64,000 nucleotides of DNA. It comes from Psychromonas sp. SP041. Lineage in GTDB: Bacteria; Pseudomonadota; Gammaproteobacteria; Enterobacterales; Psychromonadaceae. The stretch is taken from contig NZ_CBRF02000015.1 of assembly GCF_000470315.2 (NCBI RefSeq), positions 1 to 64,000 on the forward strand, written 5' to 3'. Position numbers and translations under genes: made by a program. Below are positions 38,776-47,141 of the stretch, piece by piece. The notes beneath the pieces were generated by a model. The model was not told the DNA's origin and did not search any database. It saw only the letters and a list, made by a program, of their open reading frames with translations. Every line of letters begins with the position of its first letter. Positions within the stretch are counted from its first letter, which is position 1.

Positions 38776-41397
38776 TTATTTAGAAACCTCAGACCAATGC
38801 TTTTGTATTTCTACATCATCAGGTGAAAGCTTTAGTGCTTTTTCTAAAAATAGCTTTGCTTCAGCAATTTTGCTGTTCTTAAACAATACCCAACCATACG
38901 TATCCAAAACAGCTGCATTATTAGGCGCAACTTTATAGGCTCTTGATGCAAACTCTTCAGCTTTAGGATCGTTATCTAATAAATATAACCAAGCAATATT
39001 ATTAAGGCTTCTTAATTCATTAGGTACAATAGCAAGTACCTTTTCATAAGCTAGAACCGCTTCTTTGTTATCACCCTTAGCTTGTAAATACATTGCATCA
39101 TTTAAGTTGGCATACACACTTGCTGGAGCTTGTAATAACCATTTTTCAAGAAATACCAGAGCTTTGTCTGCATCGCTTTCTTGATAAAGCTTATAAAGCT
39201 CAACAGCGACTTCTTCCTGTGTGTTTTTATCCCACTCAACTCTTAATAATTGCTCAGCTTTTTCAACATCTTTTTGGGCAAATGCAAGTTGCGATTTTAA
39301 CAACACAACTTGATAAGTATCTGGTAGCATGGACTCTATTTGCTTTAACACTTTCTCAGCTTCTGCATATTGACCAGAAAGAGTTTCAATTGTTGCTAAC
39401 CTCATTAAAAATAAAGGTTGTGTAGGCGTTAACTGTAATTGAGCTAACACTAAATCTCGCGCAATAGAGTAATGTTGAGATCTAATGACAGCAATGATTC
39501 TTTCATTACTTATTTGCTCTTGTAATTTTTCAGCTTTATCTTTTAATTCAACGGGTAAATTAGAAGCGGCTTTAATTAATTTATCAGCCTCTGTAAATTG
39601 TTTATTTTGGTATTGATAATCAGCTAATACCAAAGCTAAAATATTAGGGTTATGTTTACTTGATAAATAAGAAGCAACATTTAATGGGTCTTTATTTTGC
39701 TGTTTAAGGCTTATAACCGCACCGTAATATGCACGTAGTTCTTCTGGGTATAAATTAATTATTCGAGCATATTCGTTAAAGGCTTCATCCCATTTAAGTT
39801 GCAACTGTTTACTTTGTGCTAAACCAAAATAAGCTTGGGTATTATCGGCAGACACTTTAATTATCTCATTAAAATGTCGTTCAGCCACAGTGAACTGTTT
39901 TCTATACAAGTAATAATTAGCAAGCAATAAACGAGTGCCAATCGCATTACCTTCTTCCATTGCTTGTTTCTCTACAAACTCATCTGCTTTATTTAACTCT
40001 TTTAATTCAACGAGTTTTTTTAAATAAGCCGTCTGAAGTGATAAGTCCGCATTATGTTCAGATAAACCTTGCTCTAAGACAGCAAGCATCTGTGAATGAT
40101 CTTCCGGTGATTTAGCACTAATGTAACTACTTTTTAATATCGTCAATTTAGACGAATCAGGAAACAACGTTTCAATGCGTTTCATTGATACATCAGCTTT
40201 ATCAAATTTTTTCTCTGATATAGCAGCAATAGTATAAAGGGTTAACGTATCGAGGCGGTTTTCGTAATCAATTACATTGTCTAAAATAGCTAATACGTCA
40301 TTGCTTTGATTCAATTTAAGCTGTGTCATCGCATAGATTTGCGTTAATTGAGGTGTATTTGTTTCAGGATCAATCATGCCAGAGAGATATTTCTCAGCAC
40401 CATTAATATCACCTTCAGTATATAAAATAACACCTAACATCGTTGATGCTTTTTTATTATTAGCATCGATTTTAAGTATTTTATATAACTCAGCTTTTGC
40501 TAAAGCCGTTTGTTTTCTTTTGTAATACTGTTGAGCAGAGACATAATATTCATTAACAGTTGTTGCTGTTGGGAACTCATCACTTAAGATACGAGAATAT
40601 AAAAGCGCTTCAGAACTACGGCCTTGTGAGGTTAATATTGAAGTAAGTGCTTTTAATATATTAATACGTTCCGGTGTAAAAATATCTGATGAAGGTACTA
40701 CTGTTAAGGCAAAAGATAAGGTTTTTTCAGCATTTTCTATATCGCCTTTTTCCATCAATAAAAAACCTTTGAGGATTAACGCTTCAACATTCTTATCATC
40801 CGCTTGTACTGCTTTATCAAGTAATGCTAATGCATTTTCTTTTTCATTATTAGCAGCTGCAATTCTTGCTTCACCAATAAAACCTTCACTTTCAAAGTTA
40901 GTCACATTTTGTAATTCTTTAAAGCTAGCTAATGCGCTTATTTGATTATTTTCTAATAAAAATAACTTCGCTTGTAATAATTTAAATTGATTTTCATTTT
41001 TCGATAAAAGATCAGAATGTTCTGCAATTAATCGATTAGCAGAAATCGCTTTTTTACTACGTTGATATGTTTCTAGTAGCAATAAGTAATAGTCTGAATC
41101 TTTAGTACCTTCAAATTTATTTAAAATATCAATAGCTTGACCAGATTGACCTAATTTATTAAATGTTTTCGCTAAAAGCATATAGCCATCAAGGTGGTCA
41201 GGATAAAGTAAAACAGCATTATTAGCAGAGTTGAGCGCGGCTTTAAATTGACTTTGATCTAAGTAAGTCTGCGCTTGTTGTGTGTATTGCGATAATTCAG
41301 CAACATTACTCGTATCGCTATCCCCATTACAAGCCGTTAATAATAGAGAACTAGCCAATACTAATGAGTTGAAGATAATAGTCGTTTGTTTTTTCAT
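38776..41397 (-). CDS. prsT: PEP-CTERM system TPR-repeat lipoprotein PrsT
   Basis: An 873-residue lipoprotein: signal with lipobox LLTAC, lipidated Cys23. Nearly the whole mature protein is tetratricopeptide repeats, about 20 or more units; examples are ALNSANNAVLLYPDHLDGYM, NVEALILKGFLLMEKGDIEN and LRSLNNIAWLYLLDNDPKAE. This length and layout match the PrsT family of exosortase A loci. It is likely periplasmic, anchored to a membrane, and a scaffold for EPS export or PEP-CTERM protein handling; the role has not been worked out. It is the last gene of the prs operon, 42 bases after prsR. Confidence 0.9.
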   Translation of the reverse strand: MKKQTTIIFNSLVLASSLLLTACNGDSDTSNVAELSQYTQQAQTYLDQSQFKAALNSANNAVLLYPDHLDGYMLLAKTFNKLGQSGQAIDILNKFEGTKDSDYYLLLLETYQRSKKAISANRLIAEHSDLLSKNENQFKLLQAKLFLLENNQISALASFKELQNVTNFESEGFIGEARIAAANNEKENALALLDKAVQADDKNVEALILKGFLLMEKGDIENAEKTLSFALTVVPSSDIFTPERINILKALTSILTSQGRSSEALLYSRILSDEFPTATTVNEYYVSAQQYYKRKQTALAKAELYKILKIDANNKKASTMLGVILYTEGDINGAEKYLSGMIDPETNTPQLTQIYAMTQLKLNQSNDVLAILDNVIDYENRLDTLTLYTIAAISEKKFDKADVSMKRIETLFPDSSKLTILKSSYISAKSPEDHSQMLAVLEQGLSEHNADLSLQTAYLKKLVELKELNKADEFVEKQAMEEGNAIGTRLLLANYYLYRKQFTVAERHFNEIIKVSADNTQAYFGLAQSKQLQLKWDEAFNEYARIINLYPEELRAYYGAVISLKQQNKDPLNVASYLSSKHNPNILALVLADYQYQNKQFTEADKLIKAASNLPVELKDKAEKLQEQISNERIIAVIRSQHYSIARDLVLAQLQLTPTQPLFLMRLATIETLSGQYAEAEKVLKQIESMLPDTYQVVLLKSQLAFAQKDVEKAEQLLRVEWDKNTQEEVAVELYKLYQESDADKALVFLEKWLLQAPASVYANLNDAMYLQAKGDNKEAVLAYEKVLAIVPNELRSLNNIAWLYLLDNDPKAEEFASRAYKVAPNNAAVLDTYGWVLFKNSKIAEAKLFLEKALKLSPDDVEIQKHWSEVSK

Positions 41398-41439
41398 GTT
41401 TTTCCCTTTTACGAAAGGTAGCTGAAAATAGTTTTATAA

Positions 41440-42786
41440 TTATTGCATATCGTATTTTTTCATTAGGTCGTAAAGCGTTGGCCTAGTAATACCTAAAGAT
41501 TTAGCAGCTGCACTAATGTTATTATCAGAAGCGATTAAAGCTTGCTTCAATGCACTCATTTCAGCATTTCGTCTAATTTCTTTTAAGTTTAATGGTGCAA
41601 TATCTTCATTTACAAAACCTAAATCAAGCGCACTGATGTATTTTAAATCGCACATAATAGCTGCTCGTTTAATTTTGTTTTCCATTTCACGCACATTACC
41701 TGGCCAAGTATGTGTTTCAATACCATTAATTGCGTCTTCAGAAAAACCAATAATTTGTAATTTTTGTTTTTTGACATACTTATTGAGCAAATATTTAGCT
41801 AATAGTATTTTATCTGAACCACGTTCTCGTAAAGGCGGAATATCTATTTGTATTTCAGCAATACGATAAAAAAGATCTTCTCTAAATTCGCCTGTTTTAA
41901 CTAACTTGTCTAAATCTTTATGCGTTGCACATATAATGCGCGTATCGATATTAATTTGATTTCGACCACCTACTCGTTCAATGACTCGCTCTTGCAAGAA
42001 ACGCAATAATTTGGCTTGTAAATGTAATGGCATATCACCAATTTCATCAAGAAATAAGGTCCCTTTATGCGCCATTTCAATTTTACCAACTGTACTTTTT
42101 ACTGCACCAGTAAAGGCCCCTTTTTCATATCCAAATAATTCGCTTTCAATTAAGTTTTCAGGAATAGCCGCACAATTAATGGCGATCATGTTGTTATCTT
42201 TACGTAAGCTAAGTTGGTGTAAAGAGTTCGCAATCACTTCTTTACCTGTACCACTTTCACCAATTAATAAACAAGATGCATCTGTTGGTGCAATTTTTTC
42301 GACCATTTTACAAATTTTAAGCATCTTCGTATCACTGGCAATCAAACCATTCAGCATAGATTCTTTTTGGGTATTAAGTTGGCGATTTTTTTCTTCTAAA
42401 TGATAAATATGAAAAGCACGTTGAACAATTAAATCTAATGTATCAGCATCTACTGGTTTCGCGTAAAAGTCATAAGAACCTAACTTAACGGCTTTCATTG
42501 CATGCTCATTACCTTCGTTACCTGTCATGACAATAATTTTCATGTGTGGGCGTAAATGTAATGCTTGTTGTAACAATTCAAAACCTTCTGTAACACCATC
42601 TTCATCTGGTGGTAGGCCTAAGTCTTGAATCATTACTTTAGGTTCATGTAAGCGTATAGCAGAAATAGCTTCTTTTTGATTTGCAGCAATGACCACACTG
42701 TAGTCGGCAAAATGCCACTTTAATTGGGTTTGTAAACCCAAGTCATCTTCAACAATCAGTAATGTATCTGCTTTGTTATTTTTCAA
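41440..42786 (-). CDS. prsR: PEP-CTERM-box sigma-54 response regulator PrsR
   Basis: A 448-residue NtrC-type activator. The receiver domain covers about 8-125, with the acceptor Asp in MIQDLGLPPDEDG near 52-55 (an extended loop typical of PrsR). The AAA+ domain has GESGTGKE near 176, the sigma-54 contact GAFTGA near 223, and GTLFLDEIGDMPLHLQAKLL. A Fis-type HTH is at the C-terminus (NNISAAAKSLGITRPTLYDLM). It would activate EPS and PEP-CTERM genes in response to PrsK. The start is TTG with AAGGA 7 bases upstream. Confidence 0.93.
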   Translation of the reverse strand: MKNNKADTLLIVEDDLGLQTQLKWHFADYSVVIAANQKEAISAIRLHEPKVMIQDLGLPPDEDGVTEGFELLQQALHLRPHMKIIVMTGNEGNEHAMKAVKLGSYDFYAKPVDADTLDLIVQRAFHIYHLEEKNRQLNTQKESMLNGLIASDTKMLKICKMVEKIAPTDASCLLIGESGTGKEVIANSLHQLSLRKDNNMIAINCAAIPENLIESELFGYEKGAFTGAVKSTVGKIEMAHKGTLFLDEIGDMPLHLQAKLLRFLQERVIERVGGRNQINIDTRIICATHKDLDKLVKTGEFREDLFYRIAEIQIDIPPLRERGSDKILLAKYLLNKYVKKQKLQIIGFSEDAINGIETHTWPGNVREMENKIKRAAIMCDLKYISALDLGFVNEDIAPLNLKEIRRNAEMSALKQALIASDNNISAAAKSLGITRPTLYDLMKKYDMQ

Positions 42787-42809
42787 TCTTTAATCCTTAA
42801 TGCCAGTAT

Positions 42810-44093
42810 TTAGTACTTAAATTCAATTCTAGCTGTATAGCTTAATTCATCATAACTTGAATCGTCATCATCATCGGTTGATTGATCTTCATAGTCTGCT
42901 TGTAGTGATAAACTTAATTGAGGACGAATTAAATACCGCCCTCCAATCGTTGCATTTATAACCTGTTTATCGAAATCGGAAGTAATAGTCGATTCACTGT
43001 AATCTAAAGATATAAATGAACTGATTTTTTTAGTATTTTGAAAATTTAAAGAAACAGAGCCTCCCCAGCGCGGATCAGTCTCATCTGTCGTGACAGATGT
43101 TTCTTGTTGATAATATAACGTATTACTATTACTTAAACGGTTAGTAATAGTGAATCTATGTTGCAAGTCCACTCTATCTATCCATAATATTTCATTATCA
43201 TCAAATGTTTCATCTTCGTTATCAAGGTTATCAGTCCCTAAGCCTAAAGAAGAATCACTCAACTCTCGTTGTGCATTCACAGACAAATTATGACGATTAA
43301 ACTGATAAGCGTAAGATAGCTTAAATATCCCGCCTTCTTCATGGCCATCATCTAATATTACACGGCTATAACCTAATAATATTAAATAAGTTCCAGCAAG
43401 TAGATCTCCATTAACAGAGGCATCGACGGTTACTTCTTGATAGTCAAATCCTGTATTTTTATAATCAATATCACTTAAATTAGTTGATAATTCAAAGCGT
43501 GCTTTAGGCGTTAATTTATTATACCAAGTAACACCAACACCGTTTCTATCAGTCTCTTCATCTTCGTCATCACTATAACGTGTAGCGGTATAATCGTAAC
43601 TTAACGAAAAACCAGCTCGACGAGAATAAGGGATATTCCAAACAGGATTAATAGTAAACACATCTCTGCTTCCACTATTATCTGGATTATCCACGCCAGA
43701 TTGGTCGAGTAAATATTGGCGCCTAAAATGGTTTAAATTGAGTAAAACATTAGGGCTGAATATTTCTTGTGTAATACTTAAGCTCCCCGAAATATCACTA
43801 TCATCATCGAGTTCATCTCCATTAGACGTTGAGTAATACACTGAATAATCTAACGCAGTAAAATTAGTGGCGGTTTGATTAAAATAACCAACGCCAATAT
43901 CAGCACGTTGCTCAAACCCAGATTGCTCATTATCAGAGGATTGATTGATATTATTACTTTGAGTATGTTCAAGACCTAATGAGATATAACTTTCACTCAC
44001 AGAGCCTGGTAAATCATTAGCAATAGCAATGCTTGGTAATAAAATTACCAAGCCCGTTTCTATAAATTTAAAACACTGTTTTTTTAATTTCAT
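42810..44093 (-). CDS. PEP-CTERM-system-associated outer-membrane beta-barrel protein
   Basis: A protein of about 427 aa with a signal peptide (ETGLVILLPSIAIA) and a body of alternating beta strands rich in Tyr, Ser, Asp and Asn. It ends in a strand with C-terminal aromatic residue (TARIEFKY), as expected of outer-membrane barrels. It corresponds in position to the XrtA-system-associated barrel protein (TIGR03016-like), thought to serve in EPS export. ATG at 44093 is preferred; a GTG at 44099 in frame lacks a better ribosome-binding site. It lies between the kinase-like gene and prsR. Confidence 0.78.
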   Translation of the reverse strand: MKLKKQCFKFIETGLVILLPSIAIANDLPGSVSESYISLGLEHTQSNNINQSSDNEQSGFEQRADIGVGYFNQTATNFTALDYSVYYSTSNGDELDDDSDISGSLSITQEIFSPNVLLNLNHFRRQYLLDQSGVDNPDNSGSRDVFTINPVWNIPYSRRAGFSLSYDYTATRYSDDEDEETDRNGVGVTWYNKLTPKARFELSTNLSDIDYKNTGFDYQEVTVDASVNGDLLAGTYLILLGYSRVILDDGHEEGGIFKLSYAYQFNRHNLSVNAQRELSDSSLGLGTDNLDNEDETFDDNEILWIDRVDLQHRFTITNRLSNSNTLYYQQETSVTTDETDPRWGGSVSLNFQNTKKISSFISLDYSESTITSDFDKQVINATIGGRYLIRPQLSLSLQADYEDQSTDDDDDSSYDELSYTARIEFKY

Positions 44094-44107
44094 ATTCACA
44101 CTATTAA

Positions 44108-44866
44108 CTATTGATTATTAAGAATTAACCCTGCTAGTTTATCTTTGCCTATCGCATCAATTCCGGCTTCTACTTGTGAAGAATTCGATTGTCCATAGCC
44201 AACCACTAATATCGCAGTATCACAAATTGAAGCTAATATTTGCGTCTCTGCATATAAACCAATTGGCGGTGTATCAATGATGATAAAACGGTCAGGATAA
44301 CGATTTTTAATTGAGTTAATAAAATTCTGCATCTTATTTGAAGAAAAAAGCTCTGCTGCATGAATGGTATTATTACCAACAGGAATGACTCTTACACGAG
44401 GAATACCAGAAGGATAGATAATATCTGTAATAGAATCAGTGTCTTTCGCTAAGAAGTTCGTTAAACCAATCGTCGGTTCTTCTTTTAAATAAGAAGCAAT
44501 ACGTGGTTTATAAATATTACAGTCAATAACTAGCGCCGTTTTACCTTGGTCTAAAGCAATGCTAGTTGCTAAGTTCATACTGACATGACTAGTACCTGAT
44601 TGCTGTGAAATCCCAGTGACCATACAAATAAAGTTATTATGGTTCATTTTGTTGAGCAAATTAGTACGCAGTTCACGATAAGCATTAAGAGTTTTGTAAT
44701 CATCTAAACCAGGGTAAATAATTTTACGTTCATCTAGTTCTTTAGCCGATAATAAAGGCGCTTCTGTCATCTCCTTTATTTGATTGGTGTTAACAGTATC
44801 CAACATAGATGAATCATTACTTTTTAATTCGTTATTATTTTTTAAAGCGTTATCAGATAAAGGCAT
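44108..44866 (-). CDS. exosortase-system tyrosine-kinase-like ATPase (BY-kinase family), degenerate P-loop
   Basis: A 252-residue CpsD/CapB-type protein, in the slot of the XrtA-associated tyrosine autokinase that works with the chain-length protein. YRELRTNLLNK near 63, VIDCNIYKPR near 112 (Walker A') and RFIIIDTPPIG near 198 (Walker B) are present. The Walker A segment reads GISQQSGTSHVSMN (about 84-97) and lacks the lysine of the usual GKS/GKT. There is also no C-terminal tyrosine cluster. So catalysis is doubtful and it may be a structural partner. The gene has an AGGAGG ribosome-binding site and starts one base after the previous stop. Confidence 0.82.
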   Translation of the reverse strand: MPLSDNALKNNNELKSNDSSMLDTVNTNQIKEMTEAPLLSAKELDERKIIYPGLDDYKTLNAYRELRTNLLNKMNHNNFICMVTGISQQSGTSHVSMNLATSIALDQGKTALVIDCNIYKPRIASYLKEEPTIGLTNFLAKDTDSITDIIYPSGIPRVRVIPVGNNTIHAAELFSSNKMQNFINSIKNRYPDRFIIIDTPPIGLYAETQILASICDTAILVVGYGQSNSSQVEAGIDAIGKDKLAGLILNNQ

Positions 44867-44867
44867 A

Positions 44868-46412
44868 TTAAAATCCTCCTAAAGCAATAATGTTTTCTAA
44901 AGAGGCACCATATTTATAAGCGAGTGCAATAGCAACATAGCCAAACATACACACTATGCAATAAAGTAATAAGAAAGTGTTATGAACACGATGCGTTCTA
45001 TTTTCAGCACTAGATGTGGCATGAGGGATACCTGCTAACAAGGTAACACCTTCAATTTCTTTAATTTCTGATGAGAATCTGATTTTTGAATCAACTAAGA
45101 TTTTAGCAACAAAAATAGCTATCACAATCAATAATGCAACAAGAGGTCCTGCAGCAAAGAAGTGAATAAAGCGTGCACCAAGTGGTTTGTTTGGATACGT
45201 CGCAGCTTCTTGTAATTTATAATTCACCCCTTGCCCTTGAATATCCAAAACCATTGAAATTCGGGCTTTCTCTTTTTTAGTTAGCATTTCTTCATATTGA
45301 GTTTGGAATACACTGTAATCTCGTGTTAATTCAGAAAGTTCAGCTTTGTTGTTGGCAATACGCTTACGTCGCTCATAAGACTCATCTAATAATCGATTAA
45401 ATGCTTTAAGACGATTTAATAATGTACGGTGTTCGATTTCAGCAGCCGAGGACAAACTTCTTAACTCTTCATATAAAGGATTAAAGTCAGCATTAACGGC
45501 TTTTTGTGTGCTCTTTTTAGTGCCAACTTCTGAAATAACTTTTTCTAGATCATTAATTTGATAGTTAATGTCTACGATCGCTGGATAACTATCTTCATAG
45601 TTTATTTGTAAAGCGGCTTTTTGCTTTTTAAGTTCTCTTAATTGAGTATTATAAACAGCACTTTCATAATCATTACTCGCATATTTATTTTCTCTAGATA
45701 ACTGTTTTTTCAAACTCGCGTTACGTGTATTACTTTCTTGTATTTGAATATTTAACTCTTCAATTGAAGATCGAAGAGTCGCAATTCGATTGTTAACTTC
45801 ATCTTCAGTTCCATCAAAATTAGTTGATTGAAAGCTTTTTAATTTATCTTCCGCTTTTAGTAATAAAGCCTTATAAGAAGCCGCTTGTTGATCGATAAAG
45901 TTAAACGCACTACGACTTTCTTCTCGTTTAGTATCTGCACTGTCTTCTATAAAGACCGCAACCACTTTATTTAGAATTTCAAAGGTTCTTTCAGCGCTAT
46001 CATCTTTATAAGAAACTTGAATATAGTTACCAGATCTTCCGTCAACACTTATATTGCTACGAACTTGGCTCATTTTAATATCTTTTGATAAAGGGGTAGG
46101 GAAAGCACCTTCACCATAAACACTATCAACGACCTCAGATAAAATACGCGGTGAATAAATAATATCACGTACCTGGTTACTTCTATTTTGCTTTAGCTCC
46201 GTCACAGCCGCTTTAGCACCTAATAAAGGCTTAATAATATTCTGATTATCAGCAAATATCGTAATTGAACTAGAATAGCTAGGTGGACGTAAAATACCGA
46301 CGAACATAATAACGAAGCTTATAATTGTTATTACAAAAGCGACTTTAAACTTTCGTTGGCACATTTCACGCCATACTACAGCGACGTACTTAAAAATTTC
46401 TGTAATATCCAT
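44868..46412 (-). CDS. polysaccharide chain-length determinant (Wzz/EpsF-type PCP)
   Basis: A 514-residue polysaccharide co-polymerase: first membrane helix near 25-43 (FVITIISFVIMFVGIL), then the Wzz motif YSSSITIFADNQNI. Long coiled-coil periplasmic helices run about 170-390 (SIEELNIQIQESNTRNASLK; KKQKAALQINYEDSYPAIVD). The GNYIQVSYKDDSAERTFEILN segment lies before them. A proline-rich YPNKPLGARF precedes the second helix near 430-450, with an extra helix at the C-terminus (TFLLLYCIVCMFGYVAIA). This matches the exosortase-locus type. It sits between the Wza-type exporter and the kinase-like protein, with 1-2 base gaps. Confidence 0.9.
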   Translation of the reverse strand: MDITEIFKYVAVVWREMCQRKFKVAFVITIISFVIMFVGILRPPSYSSSITIFADNQNIIKPLLGAKAAVTELKQNRSNQVRDIIYSPRILSEVVDSVYGEGAFPTPLSKDIKMSQVRSNISVDGRSGNYIQVSYKDDSAERTFEILNKVVAVFIEDSADTKREESRSAFNFIDQQAASYKALLLKAEDKLKSFQSTNFDGTEDEVNNRIATLRSSIEELNIQIQESNTRNASLKKQLSRENKYASNDYESAVYNTQLRELKKQKAALQINYEDSYPAIVDINYQINDLEKVISEVGTKKSTQKAVNADFNPLYEELRSLSSAAEIEHRTLLNRLKAFNRLLDESYERRKRIANNKAELSELTRDYSVFQTQYEEMLTKKEKARISMVLDIQGQGVNYKLQEAATYPNKPLGARFIHFFAAGPLVALLIVIAIFVAKILVDSKIRFSSEIKEIEGVTLLAGIPHATSSAENRTHRVHNTFLLLYCIVCMFGYVAIALAYKYGASLENIIALGGF

Positions 46413-46414
46413 TG

Positions 46415-47023
46415 TTAAAATACACTCTCAGGAATAATCAAAATATCAGATGGGCGAAGGGTATAGTTAGTATCTAAAATGCCTTTGTTTAGAATATCAT
46501 CAACATTTACATGGTAAGGTTTAATGCCATCAGGTGTTTTTCTGTATAAAATAGACTCATCGGCATTAGCAAATTCAGTTAAACCACCTGCTTCTAACAC
46601 TAAATCAAGCACATTTAAATCAGTGTAATAAGGAATAGATAGTTGACCATTCACTGCACCAGTAATACGTACTCTGCTTGAATAAGAAGCACTATTCGCT
46701 CCAAGTACAATGACAGTAACGTTAGGTCCACGAATGTATTTACTTAATTTGTCAGCTAATTCAGATGCTAGCGCTTCCGGCGATAAACCTTGGGCTTGAG
46801 CATCACCAACAAGCGGCATCGATATTTTACCATCAGGACGAACAGGCACACTGATTGAAAGCTCTTGATTCTTCCACACACTGATCATCAATTGATCATT
46901 GTTACCTATTTTATATTCAGAAAATTTTACTTTTTCAGAATAAGGTTCTTCATTTAAAACAACCGTCTTTGCACAGCCACTAATCATCACTGCACAGAGA
47001 AGTCCCAAAAGGTAATTATTCAT
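46415..47023 (-). CDS. polysaccharide export lipoprotein (Wza/EpsE type)
   Basis: A 202-residue outer-membrane export protein. The signal peptide ends in a lipobox with Cys17 (MISGC). The Poly_export domain follows: YKIGNNDQLMISVWKNQELS near 38 and PDGKISMPLVGDAQAQGLSP. Two SLBB-type parts are visible (RVRITGAVNGQLSIPYYTDL) before the final YTLRPSDILIIPESVF. It is the short form found in exosortase loci and lacks the long C-terminal helix of E. coli Wza. It is first in a five-gene minus-strand run, 118 bases after prsK. Confidence 0.9.
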   Translation of the reverse strand: MNNYLLGLLCAVMISGCAKTVVLNEEPYSEKVKFSEYKIGNNDQLMISVWKNQELSISVPVRPDGKISMPLVGDAQAQGLSPEALASELADKLSKYIRGPNVTVIVLGANSASYSSRVRITGAVNGQLSIPYYTDLNVLDLVLEAGGLTEFANADESILYRKTPDGIKPYHVNVDDILNKGILDTNYTLRPSDILIIPESVF

Positions 47024-47141
47024 ATTTTTCTCTCTTTTAAAATTTAACTAAAATACTGTTTTAGAGTAAATCACTTAACAATTTGTGATCACCCAAACCA
47101 ACTAAAACAAACATTATCCATGTTGTAGTACGCTCTAAACC

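Noticed and set aside
41516-42403. Plus-strand open frames opposite prsR
   Set aside because: Both are antisense shadows of a clearly conserved response regulator.
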